DNA from: Sinotaia quadrata
Taxonomy: Eukaryota; Mollusca; Gastropoda; Architaenioglossa; Viviparidae
Length of the DNA: 64,000 nucleotides
Reading direction: 5' to 3'
NCBI GenBank assembly: GCA_028829895.1
Contig: CM054182.1
Span: 89,413,046-89,477,045 of the forward strand
Numbering within the stretch: the stretch's first letter is position 1; every line of letters begins with the position of its first letter. The position numbers and the translations under genes were made by a program. This document shows positions 1 to 12,003 of the stretch, in pieces. The notes beneath the pieces are model-generated. The model did no database searches, was not told the DNA's origin, and saw nothing but the letters and a program-made list of their open reading frames with translations.

Positions 1-185
1 ATTCAGACTGAGAGGTTTTATTGGCAGCAGTCAGGACTTTTGGTCTCCTTTAAAATTTCAGGGAGACAGCAAGTTTATTGCCCTGATGCCATTTACTTTC
101 TCTGTCATTAGTTTGAACCTCAATCGTTGTATGCCCTCTCTTCGTTCAACACTCTTTGTTGCAGAAGCTATTGTTACACGTCATT

Positions 186-305
186 ACTATGTTCTGGAAG
201 CTTCTCGATAGGGGAGAGCTTTGAACAAAGGGTTTCAAATCTCAATATTTGAAGTAAACAGTCAAGTGGGTCAGCAAGTCATGACATTTTTATCAGACTG
301 TGACA
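186..305 (-). mobile_element. Diverged LTR end related to the intact element at 51.9-60.2 kb
   Basis: This stretch aligns by eye with the last 130 bases (+ strand) of the intact LTR at 53336-53465. Shared blocks include AGCTTTGAACAAAG, GGGTTTCAAAT, GAAGTAAACA, AAGTGGGTCA and ATTTTTATCAGAC, and both end in TGTGACA. Single-base changes and short indels separate the two. Read on the minus strand this is the start of an LTR (TGTCACA...). The C-rich tract that follows matches the position of a polypurine tract, so the copy would be the 3' LTR of a minus-strand element or part of a solo LTR. Bases 1-185 could not be aligned to the intact LTR. No gag-pol remains are visible to the right, so the rest of the element is lost, very diverged or never existed here. 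Confidence 0.75.
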
Positions 306-334
306 CTCCCTCCCCCCCCCCCAAAAAAAAAAAA
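306..334 (-). other. C-run/A-run, polypurine-tract-like on the minus strand
   Basis: A CTCCCTCCCC... run followed by a long A-run abuts the LTR end at 305. On the minus strand it reads as a T-run, then a G-rich purine stretch directly next to TGTCA, where a polypurine tract would sit. The intact element has an equivalent G-run at 53466-53470. It could also be simple homopolymer slippage. Confidence 0.4.
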
Positions 335-2575
335 AATCAATGTAAGAAAGGTTGAAATTTGTATTTGTATATTTATTTAAAAATAAACACTCCTTCCCCA
401 ACACTCAACTCTCTCACCCACCCACATATCATCCCCCCTCCAGTTAGTGCAATATTCTATCACCAAAACATTTTATCCTTGGTTACATCTGATTATTACA
501 CGTTCACCAATGTGTTGACACACATGACGTCATCAACACGCCAAACTCCGGGAGCGTGGGCGGGAAAGAAAAAAAATTTGAATGCAGTAAAAACCGTGGA
601 GCTTCGGAGGTGGGTGGGGCGCGCAACTTAAAAGCCCCCCCCCCCAAACAACTTTTCCACCCGAAACCTGCCATGCACAGAACGACGCTGGGTGAAAATA
701 CCAACATAGTTGTGGTTTGACTTGCACCCCCACCCCTCCAGTCCCGTGCAGCCCACAACTACGGGGAGCCGCAGAGCTTGCGAAAATGAAGTCATGAATA
801 GGAGTCGGTGCAAATTTAATTCACAGGAACCATTTCTGCACTTGGCGATTAATCTACAGGACGGCGTTAGCAATGAAATAATTTTAACACCCGCTGTTTC
901 ATATTATTTTATTTCTTATGTTTTTTTTTATAAAAAAATAATTGTTATTCGCTTCTTTTCTTGTGTTGCATGCGTGACGTAAATTTCCACAAGTAACGTA
1001 TGAATCAAAACAAAATCTGGTGTTGAAAGACGTTAAAGGATTGCTTTCAGATCACTAATTGTTCGTAAAGCGGATACGGATGTGACGTAAATAGTGGAAC
1101 GTCCCAGAACCGGCTCTCCCTTTGAGTTCTTCACTGACATTGTGCAATCTTGGATGCAAAATGAAATAAATAAGAGCTTAATAAAGTATTTCAGCTTGTA
1201 AAGGCAGTTATCTTCCCAAGGCATTAGAGGCGCACAGATTCCCGGATAACTTCCCCTTTTAGAAGGTATCATGAACGGCACTCACTTGGCAATACCCTAG
1301 GGCGCGAGAGTTCAGGCAATAAAACCAGAAGGCTGCAACCTCCGGATTCGAGCTCGAGATAATCAGCGTGGAACGGAAATTTTCAAAAATGTGCAACCAC
1401 CGAAGAACTCCTACTAATTTAGTTGCCTCCCCGGAAAAAAAGTCGATAACATCATAAGGTCATTATAGAGAAACTGGGGGGGGGGGGTTGTGCGTCAGAT
1501 TTACTGATTAAGAATTTTGTTTATTTGCTTAATTTTTAATTGAGTTATCCAGAAACTCCGTCCCCTCTCCCGTTGTAGAAATCAATTGATGTGAAATGAA
1601 TAACACAAATAATTATTAAAATAATAATAAGAGATTGGACCTGTCTCCATGACGTTCGTTTCATCATTGACCAGACGCACGTGGACAATTTCAGCTCCCT
1701 AGCTCTCCTGAGACCGCAAATCAAACTTATATGGATTTCACGCAAACGGACACACATTTTCCGACTTATTTATTAAATCTGAAAGGAATGTGAGGAGGAA
1801 GAAAAGGAGGATCTTTTACAAATAAATTTGATTTTAGTAGGTTCATTGACACCTGTCTAAAGCAGCCAAGACCAGTACTAGTTCGATATTATCATCATGT
1901 AGAGTGATGTGTCATTGACAAAGGAAGTACCAATATTAAAAATTCGTCACTATTACAATTATCATAGCTGTCGAATGTAGGGGCTACCATAGACATTAAT
2001 GACTAGTCTCTTCGACATTGGTGTGAGAATTTGTATGTTGGCTCGTAAGAGCCCACTCCCACCCCCCACCCCCCAAACGATTACTACTCACCGAACAAAT
2101 AATGTGACAAGACGGTACAAACTTTACAGTATGAATTTTACACAAAGTAAAGATGTTAAAGAAGTGACACAAAGATGAATAAAAATTTGATTAAGTATTT
2201 ATGTAGCAAAATAATTAAATTATTAATAAAAAAAATAAAATAGAGAGATGCAGCGCTACTACTTAAATCCAGGATGTCAATTTAAAACCAAGGGGAAAAA
2301 AATCCTATTTCATTTAATTTCAATAATCACTACACCAATCTTATACTATCATCAGTCTGTCGGCGCATTGTCCAATTTCAAATAAATACACTAATATTAC
2401 AGTTCAACGTCTTTCTGTTTCCTTTCTCTCCTGAAACCAAAGAATCACGCCAGGATGAGCTTTTGCTTAACTGTCGCTCTAGAGAATGCCATGGCACCTC
2501 AGTGCGTCGTCTGCTTCAACTGTCGCGTACTCACACAGCATGGCGCGCATTTACCCTCGCTCCCAGAATGTAGAG
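335..2575. other. Intergenic or intronic DNA, no gene recognised
   Basis: The sequence is AT-rich and of mixed complexity. It contains homopolymer runs (C near 639, G near 1480), a TGACGTCA palindrome at 525-532 and short open frames with no recognisable domain. The minus-strand frame at 1033-1281 reads without low complexity but matches nothing I know and has no splice or start context that supports it. Confidence 0.5.
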
Positions 2576-2577
2576 GA

Positions 2578-2826
2578 AATATCTTCTACTTGAGAAGTAT
2601 CTCTTACTTGAGAAGCATCTCTTACTTGAGAAGTATCTCTTACTTGAGAAGCATCTCTTACTTGAGAAGTATCTCTTACTTGAAGTATCTCTTACTTGAG
2701 AAGTATCTCTTACTTGAGAAGTATCTCTTACTTGAGATGTAAAGTATCTCTTACTTGAGAAGTATCTCTTACTTGAGATGTATCTCTTACTTGAGAAGTA
2801 TCTCTTACTTGAGATGTATCTCTTCG
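2578..2826. repeat. 18-bp minisatellite, about 13 units
   Basis: The unit TATCTCTTACTTGAGAAG is repeated head to tail. Variants include CATCTC for TATCTC, GAGATG for GAGAAG, and a few units shortened or lengthened by about 3 bases near 2680-2745. Because the period is a multiple of three, the + strand reads as a YLRSIS hexapeptide repeat. I take this as a by-product, not a protein. Confidence 0.95.
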
Positions 2827-3039
2827 TAGAACTTTAGCTAGAATCAAACATCGATCACAATTGTTGAACCTTATGATTGGAGTCCCTGCTACAAACCCTG
2901 CAATTAATTATTAGCAGTTTTAAGTAAAAAGCACAGTTAGCAAGCTCGAATACGAATTTAGGATTAATTCCCGGGTTACATATTCACTGCTCTGCAAAAG
3001 ACAATATATTAGAAAGAAAGTACTTAATAATGACATCTG
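2827..3039. other. Unique spacer between two arrays
   Basis: No gene, RNA or repeat was recognised in this AT-rich spacer. Confidence 0.4.
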
Positions 3040-3610
3040 TTCATACAAAATAATGACGTTAGGATACGCATGTCCACATAAGAACTGTCACTGCTTGAAT
3101 GTTCACTGATGACGGCAAAATACACAAATGCCCGGATGAAAACTGTCTTGAGAAGCACAAGCCACAGAACTATACATATAACGGTATGCCTCTAGAAATG
3201 AGGATACACTTCTATAGAAAAATATTATTCAAACATTTCTTGATCAACGCCGGACGAAGAGTAAAAGTTAAGTAAGGGGGACAAATATTCCGAGGTAAAC
3301 TGCTGCCATGACTTAACGCAAGGGCTGAGGCCTGTCATTACCCTCTTGAAAACTGATGACATCAAAAAAGGTACAACTGCCCAGAAGAGATCTGTCACTA
3401 CCCAGAAGTAAATAGAGATGAAGCCCGTCACGACCTTCATATAAAGTGATGATGTCAAATGGTACACATGGCCAGATGACACCTGTCATTACCCTCATGT
3501 AAAGTGATGATGTCAAATGGTACATATGACCAGATGATACCTGTCATTACCCTCATGTAAACTGATGACCTCTAAATGCACACATGGCCATATTAGAAAT
3601 TGAAATTAGA
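3040..3610. repeat. Degenerate 58-bp tandem array
   Basis: Units share CTGTCATTACCCTCATGTAA, a GTGATGATGTCAAATGG core and ACATGGCCAGATGA. The clearest copies start at 3424, 3482 and 3540 (58-bp steps). Older, more diverged copies are at 3332 and 3390 and, weakly, from about 3080. One unit near 3390-3424 is truncated. The left side is more degenerate than the right, as expected if homogenisation happened at the right end. Confidence 0.8.
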
Positions 3611-4367
3611 GGCACATTTTACAATCCAAGATGAAAACTGGTGATCTCAGAGATTTGTATACTTGCCCATGTATGTATACTTGCCCATGTACTAGACAGT
3701 GAGACGGAGATACTGAAAAGCAAGCACACAGACACGCAGACATTGTTCCTTATTTTAATGCAATAATATTGCAACCCTACCCTTATCCGAAGGAAAAAAA
3801 AAAAGGAAAGGAAAGAACCTACCTCCAATTTAAATGAGTTAGCTCGTTTAGTTGTCTACACTTTTAATATAATTTGCCTGAGACATCATGAAATCTTGGA
3901 AGGGGATGGTAAATCGTTTGAAGCCTGGAGGAATCTTGATTAGGGGGACCTGAACGCAAAGTTTCCATTAGTGTTCCGGGGGTACCGGAAATAACTGGTG
4001 TTTAACAACAAAGATTGTTCGCAACAGCCCGACAGCGGTCCTTGATTCTTACATCTGTCTTGAGTAAAAATCCGTTTTGTGGGTATAAATGGAGTTACCC
4101 TGGAGCTGCTCTCGAAGAGAAGAAGAGAATCGATTTTGCTAGCATATGTGTCATCGGCAGAAAGGTTCTGAACATAATACGCAGATGTTTGCTTTCACTC
4201 TCACACTCCGTCGTTGTCGTATTTTTTTTTTCACGCTTTGCCGGAGTGGGCATCGATAATAAAGTTGAAATCATTGTATGGTAATGGTGTTCCCAGACTT
4301 TAACGTCAGCCCCAACAAGTAATGGAAGTCGTAAAGTTCTGCGTTCGAGAGAACAGGCGGACAGGAG
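3611..4367. other. Intergenic DNA, no gene recognised
   Basis: Contains a short direct repeat (GTATACTTGCCCATGTA, twice, at 3657-3694) and an A-run near 3796. No coding segment could be supported. Confidence 0.45.
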
Positions 4368-4533
4368 GAAATAAAGACAGACAGACAGATAGATAGACGG
4401 ACAGACAGATAAAAAGACAGACAGATAGAGAAATACATAGACACAGATATACATACAGACAAATAGATAGATAAATAGACAGACAGATAGATAGATAGAT
4501 AGATAGCATGATAGAGAGATAGACAGATAATTT
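4368..4533. repeat. GATA/GACA tetranucleotide microsatellite
   Basis: Imperfect repeats of GATA mixed with GACA cover about 165 bp. The six-frame translations on the minus strand (YLSIYLSV...) are artefacts of this repeat. Confidence 0.95.
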
Positions 4534-4887
4534 GGCCAATAGAGTGATTGACAGGCACATACATAAATAAGTAGATTGATAATTTTAGACACACGCACAT
4601 TATGTACGTATATATACACTCACAGATTGCTAAGCAACAGATTTATTTATAGAGATTATATAATAGTGGATGACGACAGATAAAGGATTACCCCTGGCAC
4701 AAAATTAACTTAGAGATTGATAACCAGTATTGAAGGATTAAAGGGCAGGTGATATATGTGTCTACTGAATGCAAACATATAGTGATAATTGATATATAAA
4801 TGATATGAAACTAATAGATATATATAGGAAGATAGATGCATTGATTGTTGAAAGAAGTGATCGTAATAGAAAGCGAGAGAAAGAGAA
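4534..4887. other. AT-rich spacer, no gene recognised
   Basis: Sequence between two microsatellites, rich in ATAT/GATA-like words. No supported feature. Confidence 0.4.
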
Positions 4888-4888
4888 A

Positions 4889-4942
<54 letters not shown>
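4888..4942. repeat. (GA)n microsatellite
   Basis: An essentially pure GA dinucleotide run of about 27 units, preceded by a purine-rich imperfect stretch. Confidence 0.97.
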
Positions 4943-4943
<1 letters not shown>

Positions 4944-5149
4944 CGAGAAATAGCGCAGTACTTAAAAAAATTTGGTGTAAATTCCAGTAGTAGTAAGTGA
5001 CTTTGTGCTTAAGGTACATTTACATGTACGGTTGCATTCTCTCCAGTATTTATAATTTCAATTAATTTCAATTAATTAATTAACCCCTAGTCTACTTAAA
5101 CCCGCCAATACGAGTCTTTGTAATTTGCAGACAGAGAAGCTCAGTCAGG

Positions 5150-5945
5150 CCTTAGACACATTAGCCATTAATTAATTAATTTTACCTGTCTCTAAGCGTT
5201 ACTGGTTCAAAACTCGTATCACTTCTGGCAAGCTTGAACACTTCTTGATCATAGAGAAATTCTGGCACACACACTCTCTCTCAGTTCAGGGGAACACTTC
5301 CCAAAATATGCTATTGTCTGACATTTTAATACAATTAAAATTACACCCCCCCCCCCATCGCTCCATAAGCATGCATATCTCTTTTGTTATATATAAAAGA
5401 AGTGGAAGTGTATTTAACAAATAGCAAAACTTATTTAACACAATGAAAGTTAAGTAAAACACAATTGGTACATAACAAGTTGTACTCAGAAAGGCAGGCT
5501 AATTAAAAATAGTCTTCTTATGTCCTAAGTTAATGATTAAATCAAAGAGAATCTGCTTCTGAAATCTGGTCAAAATAGATTTGTTATAATGTGACAGTTT
5601 ATAATCCCTTAAAATGTTTATGACTGAGTATAGTTCATTATGCAGACTACAAAGTCTCTCTTTGTTGAGGAGTGCAAATGCTAAACATGAATATTTAATC
5701 TAACTCCTTATAAATTTCTATTAGTTGCAGATATTAATAAGAGTAAGAAATGGAATAGTTACCTCACAGGGGGTATCTTAAGGAAGTATAGAGTCTAGAT
5801 GCCAATCACCTGATATACTGTTTATCTTCAAAGCCAAAATTTTCTTACTTTGTGTGTTGGCAGTGTGTACCATACATTGAGGCAAATGGTCAGCTGCTGT
5901 ACTGTGACAGCCTTTGACACATGTCTATGTAGCATTGACATGTAA
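5150..5945 (+). mobile_element. Dispersed repeat, copy A (unclassified)
   Basis: This segment is colinear with 8812-9625 over about 800 bp. Shared blocks include ACATTAGCCATTA, CTCT(A/G)AGCGTTAC, GACACTTCC-like and ATGCTAT(T/C)GTCTG, AATTAAAATT followed by a C-run, and GATACATAACAAG-like sequence. A GTACC...TTGA...CAAA...GGT block precedes TTGACA. Spacing between the copies stays near 3660-3690 throughout, so they are true copies, well diverged and full of small indels. No protein domain is visible. It could be a non-autonomous transposon or a LINE 3' end. Both copies follow simple-sequence DNA on their left. Confidence 0.6.
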
Positions 5946-6311
5946 GCAGCTGGACAGTAGTCTTACATCATGAACTGTAATGTCGCACTACTGGCAACAT
6001 AACCATGAAGTCTTGATTGAAGTCTTTAGTGAAGTCTTGTTTGAAGTCTTTAGTGAAGAGCATGATGAAACTGATGACTGGAAGAATGTGGAATATGTAG
6101 AACCTAGAATGTGAAGTAGACTGGAGGAAAATAAATTGAAAAATGAAGGCTTCGAAGCACTATGGGAAAAAAAACAGGTGATGCATGTTTGGGTCATTGC
6201 CTCCCACCCATTCTTTCTGTCTCAGACATATTCACATATTTATTGTATCTGCAAACCAATATATTATCCAGCCACATAAAATATAGGCAGTAATATAATT
6301 GATGGATTTCA
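5946..6311. other. Spacer with a short 24-bp direct duplication
   Basis: At about 6006-6058 the word TGAAGTCTT recurs at short intervals within two 24-bp copies. The remainder is unremarkable AT-rich DNA with no gene recognised. Confidence 0.45.
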
Positions 6312-6668
6312 TTGCAACAATTACACTTACAGTTTTACACAATCATTGAAACAATTACATTTACAATTCGACACAATCATGGCAATATGTACAATTCGAC
6401 ACAATCATGGCAATATGTACAATTTGACACAATCATTACAACATACTCAATTAGACACAATCATTGCAAGATATACAATTTGACACATTCATTGCAATAT
6501 GAACAATTTGACACATTCATTGCAATATGAACAATTCGACACATTCATTGCAATATGAACAATTCGACACATTCATTGCAATATGAACAATTCGACACAT
6601 TCATTGCAATATGAACAATTCGACACATTCATTGCAATATGAACAATTCAACACATTCATTACAACTT
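6312..6668. repeat. 28-bp minisatellite, about 12-13 units
   Basis: The unit contains CATTGCAATATGAACAATT followed by CGACACATT. The right half (6480-6665) is nearly uniform. The left units differ more (ACAATCATGG, AATATGTAC), giving a gradient of homogeneity. Confidence 0.95.
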
Positions 6669-6944
6669 GTAGAGTTTGATGCTCTGCAAATTGAGTGAAA
6701 ACCCGATTTCTCCAGTCCGAATGTATAAACTTCGCCAAACTGCAAACTGAGCGAACCTTATTGAAAAGTAAACAAATCGAAGAACTAAAACAAAACCGCA
6801 GATGATCTTTAAACCCATACGATTCGATAATCTGGCATTGTCAAGATTTCAAGGATTCAAATCTATTAAATTTGGCACACAACAAACTGGGCAAACAGTA
6901 AGTGATTTTCTCCCCATTGTCCCAATGATCCGACGCTGGACATA
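6669..6944. other. Unique spacer
   Basis: No repeat or coding segment recognised. Confidence 0.4.
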
Positions 6945-7292
6945 TATTTAATAGCCATCTGATCCATTGGGCACGATACCTATAACATTAAATACTCATT
7001 AATAACTAGTATATGTCATTTTTAGCCGTCCAATTCACTCTGATACCGCAAACATTATGTACTCATTAATAACTAGTATATGTCATTTTTAGCCGTCCAA
7101 TTCACTCTGATACCGCAAACATTATGTACTCATTAGTGCTTGGTTTATGGGATTTTATAGCCATCCATTTTATTGGTTCTGACCCCAGTAACATTTCGCA
7201 CTCAGCTTGGTTTATGGGATTTTATAGCCATCCAATTTTTTGGTTCTGACCCCAGTAACATTTCGCACTCAGCTTGGTTTATGGGAACATGG
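6945..7292. repeat. 67-bp tandem array, two subfamilies
   Basis: Two units with TTTAGCCGTCCAATTCACTC (starts 7021 and 7088) are followed by two units with GCTTGGTTTATGGGATTTTA (starts 7139 and 7205) and the start of a third at 7272. All share a 67-bp step and a common AGCC(G/A)TCCA core. A degenerate copy lies to the left of 7021. The array has therefore switched variant halfway. Confidence 0.85.
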
Positions 7293-7813
7293 CCGCTGTC
7301 ACTTAGTATAGGACATAACTTTCGCACAGGCTCCCCTTTTAAATCCTATCCCACCATATTTAGTCTAGGTCGTCGGTAATCTATTATTTCTTTTAGGAGA
7401 AGAAAAGTCATTAAAGTGTTTCAGACAAGGGAAGTCTGCGTGCGTGTGTGTGTTTTGATTTTTAAAAATACGACTTTAAAATAAAAACAATATAATGCCC
7501 ACATGCACTATTCAATGACAATAGGTTAGATAAGATTCATCTGTAAAAATAGATCACATTTGTCATCAGGACATGGTACAGTCTATTAAAAACCATATTT
7601 GATAAGCAAACAAGTTAGTTCTATAAAAAAAAGTCGTTACAATCTGTAAGAAAAGACGTTATTGTCTGTGTTAAATGGTGTGGTATTACTCAAAGTTATT
7701 AAATATATTACTGTATGATAGAAAAATTATACTGTCAGCAAAGATGTTTGGATCTGTTAGATAAAGACATTACAATCTGTTGAAAACTGTTTCAACCTGT
7801 AGGTGTTTCAATC
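7293..7813. other. Spacer with degenerate repeat traces
   Basis: Words such as ACAATCTGT, AAAGACATTACAATCTG and ACGTTATTGTCTG recur loosely between 7560 and 7810, suggesting an old decayed tandem array. No gene recognised. Confidence 0.4.
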
Positions 7814-7915
7814 CGTTATTTGAGTCAATAAATAACTGTATCAGCATTAAACATAGCTAATCTGCTCTAGGACGTTATTTGAGTCAATAACTGTATCAGC
7901 ATTAAACATAGCTAT
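7814..7915. repeat. 59-bp direct duplication
   Basis: CGTTATTTGAGTCAATAA and CTGTATCAGCATTAAACATA occur twice, 59 bp apart. The second copy lacks 4 bases (an AATA repeat). Confidence 0.9.
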
Positions 7916-8580
7916 TTGCATTTACGCTGTCTGATCTGCCGTAGACGTGTTTGAATGAAGTGCACTATCTGCTTTACATTAGACATAATAATGTCAGTAG
8001 AGTACAGAAAGACAATCCCCCTAAAGACATAAGTAGGTAGAACATACACTCTGACCCGACAGGTTTCTCCACGACACACTGCCGCACTAGAGGACCGAGA
8101 TGGACAGAGAAACTCACCGTGCACCAACTGCACCACAAGCCTTTTGTCGTTTGTTTTCCGAGCGTGAAAGCCTCGGGTGACGTTTGTAGAGGTCTCTGTG
8201 CGAGGCGACGTCAGTGAACCCAATAAAACGCTGCTTGACGTTTTCAGGACTGGGGTCTTGTCGTGGTGTCCTCGCGGTTCACAATCTTTCCTTTGCTGGT
8301 TTCCATGGCAAGAAAACTGAAGGGCTTTCGTTTTACTTTCCCTGGACCGTATTCATTTTCGGGTAGGCTAACTTACTTACACCCGTCCATTTTGCACAAC
8401 ACAGCACACTCAATTCTAATTTTAAGTTTTAATTCTAATTTTCTAGTTTTGAATTAAAGTACGTTATTAAATTATGCTGTAATAATTGCTTCCAAGAAAC
8501 AAACAGCTATTTTAGTGAAGTAATAATGAGAGGACTTGACGTCTTTGGTGGTCAACAACTGTGATTATATTTTAGGTCCA
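7916..8580. other. Moderately GC-rich unique segment, no gene recognised
   Basis: 8010-8300 is visibly richer in CG dinucleotides than its surroundings. A 103-codon frame without low complexity runs on the minus strand (7912-8223). It has no known motif, no signal peptide and no clear splice sites. It could be a decayed exon, a promoter-proximal segment or chance. Confidence 0.3.
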
Positions 8581-8790
<210 letters not shown>

Positions 8791-8811
8791 GGGCGGGTTA
8801 AAAGATTACGT

Positions 8812-9625
8812 TTCACAGAGACATTAGCCATTATTAAATGTGTCTTCCAATTTGTCTCTGAGCGTTACAAGTTCAGAATCCATATACGACTATTGCACCT
8901 GTTCTCCTTAGTCAATTATATAGATCCTGGCCTTCACACTCTCATAGCCTGGAGGGACACTTCCTGAGACATGCTATCGTCTGGATTTTTAAAGATAATT
9001 AAAATTTAAGCCCCCACCCCCAAGCATTCACATATTGACTTCTTAGTTGTTAATACAGAAGCGGGATTGTAAACAAGTAACAAAATTTATTTAGTATGAC
9101 AGAAACGTTTAAAAGGAAAAGATTGATACATAACAAGGAATCATTCTGCTACAAGACTTACAACAGAAATTAACTACAAAATCAATAATAAGAAAAAGTG
9201 CTATGTAGACTAGTAGCGAAGAGTTCTTATTATGACACGAGTGTATTGTCACAGAACTAAGATATTTTTGGGTGTTACAGTTCATTGGTTCCTTAAGAAA
9301 TGTTTCCAATTCGATTGTTGTTAATTCTGCTAACTCCAAAGTCTTGTCTCCTTGTGGAGTGCTAATATTTGATTTAGAATTTAATCTAAATGTTTAAAAG
9401 AAAAAAAAACTAATATGTACAGGTACACAGAGTAAGAAAGTAGAAAATTTACATCATGGAAACATTTTTGAGAGGGCCATTAAATTAGAAGTCTGTCACC
9501 TGGTGTAATGTCATTGGCAATGACTGATTGTTCTCCCTTTGAGTGTCAACAGCATGTACCGTTTGATGCAACAAAATGGTGTCACTATTCTGTTGTGGCC
9601 TTGACATGCCGACACACAATCATAG
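8812..9625 (+). mobile_element. Dispersed repeat, copy B (unclassified)
   Basis: Diverged partner of the repeat at 5150-5945, in the same orientation and colinear throughout (see that entry for shared blocks). It starts about 20 bp after the (TATC)n tract. Neither terminal inverted repeats nor a target-site duplication could be made out, so the true ends are uncertain. Confidence 0.6.
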
Positions 9626-11506
9626 CACTTGTGACGATGCAGGAAATTGAAAAAAAGACGAGATGTCATGACGTGACACTCGAATTGCTGCTGAAGTGAA
9701 GAAGTGAAAGCTTTCAAAGTGCAAATGCACTGTTCTCCATTTCAAAGCCTGAAAAACGGGACAGTCTCTAAGACACAGTAAGGAGTCTGGGTAGGGGACC
9801 TTGCTTGTATAACTCTCCATTGTATCGTTCTGGTTGGAACAGAGGTTACTTGTTAATGCCTGGCCCAGGTAATGGCCTCGGGTCATATATTCATTGTTTT
9901 ATTTCTCACTTGGAGACACACTGCCCACTCCAGGAAAGACGGTCAATCTGACAACTCTCAATAGTCATTGCCTACACGTTGGTCAATGCAAGGCCAGCAT
10001 TTTCTTGTTTTCGGTTAGTTATCATCAGGGACCTATATTTGAACAGGTGTAGAGATGGCCGAAAATATAGCTGTAGGCAAGTCACACCAGTGAGGCGTGT
10101 CTTAAGTATCTATAGAACCTACGTCTGACCACCACGCTACGTGGAGCTGATTGCGTAGCCATGTCAACATGACCAGGCAGGACTGGTCCAAAGTCTTATC
10201 TAAACAAGTAACACGTTAGCAGGTTTCTCTCAGCAAAATGAGTCAGACAAAAGTATTTAAAAGGAATTCGACAGAATACATATATTAATTAAATTGTAAA
10301 ATTAATAAATAAAAATATAATAATTAATCACTATTTACTTGATTTCCATTTTGATTGTTACACTATCTATTCATCTTTGTTTTATGAATAAACTTTCCTG
10401 TTTTTAACTTTTTACTCTTTTACTGTTTTTACTTTTAACTTTTATTTTGAGGATGGGCTTAAATCACAAACGTTCCATTTTACGCTGACGATCGACCACG
10501 TGATAAGTAAAGAACTTATGATTGGCCAGAGCTGATCTTAATTGCTCTCTGTGGATGGAAAGAGTGGCGTAACGTCATTTGATTAGTACGGCACAGGACC
10601 TGATGATATGGCCACATAAAATAGTTGGTATTATTCATTAATTGAAGCTTCTGGACCATTTAATTTAGAAATCTTGATGGTAGCACCCAGTTCAAACAAA
10701 CAACAGGCAGGACCATTATTTTTAAACACTTTAAAACTTAATAAAAAAATTATACAAACAGCAGTGGAAGCTAGCCAGGAAAATTACGTCACGTTGAAAC
10801 ATACCAAGAGAAATCAACAATGGAAACCAGTCAATAGTCAGGTCTGTTAACATGTAATCAGGGGTCATGCAATCATCAAAGGAAGCTAGTCAATAAGGTC
10901 ACGTTAGTTTACACGTAATAAGAGGTCAATCGGAAGTTAATAAAGTCACGCCACTTCGAATACAGTAAGGGATTATGCAAACAGTAATGCAATAAGGGAT
11001 TATGCAAACAGCAATGACAACTAACCAATACTCATTTCATGCTAAAGCCTAATGCGACAATTTGAAAAAATCGACAGGCCCTAACTATCCATTAAAGGCA
11101 GGCTAAAATGCATTAAGGGATTGTGTAATCAGTTTTGGGAGTCAAACTTTATAAACAGCAGGTATTATATTAAAGAATTACGTACACAGTAGACGCAGCC
11201 AGCGGTTAACCCTAAAATTGATGTCAACAATAACAGAATGCTATATACAAAGTCACAGGAAATTATCCCACAACAAACCTACAAAAGATGATTTTTTTTT
11301 GAGTAGATTTCTTTTCATTCTCCAGCTCTTTCTAGTTCGGTTCAAACCAGTAATGAAAAGTGTTTACTGTCAAACATAATTATTTTATTTACAATTAAGT
11401 AACCACAGCGAGGAAACACAAGGGGAAAGGAATCCTGTTTTAAATAATAAATAGATAACTAATACTTACATAACAGAAAGTGGTAGTGAAATTGGCTCTG
11501 TGCTTA
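9626..11506. other. Intergenic DNA with decayed tandem traces
   Basis: From about 10820 to 11060 the words AGTCAATA, AAGGGATTATGCAAACAG and GTCACG(T/C) recur irregularly, as in an old tandem array. CAGTAATGCAATAAGGGATT-type words repeat at 10965-11015. No gene recognised elsewhere. Confidence 0.45.
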
Positions 11507-11545
11507 TCCATCCATCCATCCATCCATTCATCCATTCATCCCACC
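11507..11545. repeat. (ATCC)n microsatellite
   Basis: TCCA/TTCA tetranucleotides, about 9 imperfect units. Confidence 0.9.
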
Positions 11546-11736
11546 CAGACACCAACCTACCCACCCATCCTTTGTCCTTCCCTTTACTATCATTCTTGCT
11601 ATCAGTCTGTTGTCAGAGGTTTTGCAATCACAACTCAAAGCTCACAATAAATTTCCAAATGTTCTGGAATAAGACTACAAAAATAAAAAATATTGTATCA
11701 CTATAGAAAGAAACTTTTGCACCACAAAAAAACCTG

Positions 11737-12003
11737 TAACATGATTTAAGTCATTAATCGCTACAGTAAATAGTAACATGATTTAAGTCACTAATCGCTA
11801 CAGTAAACAGTAACATGATTTAAGTCATTAATCGCTACAGTAAATAGTAACGTGATTTAACTATATAGTCGTTACAGAAAAAATAGTAACATGGTTTAAC
11901 TATATGGTAGTTACAGAAAAAATAGTAACATAATTTAACTATATAGTCGTTACAGAAAAAAGTAACATGGTTTAATTTTGTAGTCGTAAAAGAAAACAGT
12001 AAT
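11737..12003. repeat. 37-bp minisatellite, about 7 units
   Basis: Starts of TAACATG at 11737, 11774 and 11811 and TAACGTG at 11848 give a 37-bp period, stretching to 37-39 bp later. The first units carry GATTTAAGTCATTAATCGC; later units carry TTTAACTATATAGTCGTTAC, so two variants lie side by side. Confidence 0.9.

Noticed and set aside
1300..1375. tRNA-like B-box word (GGATTCGAGCTC)
   Set aside because: No cloverleaf can be folded around it and the A-box is missing. No convincing tRNA gene was seen anywhere.
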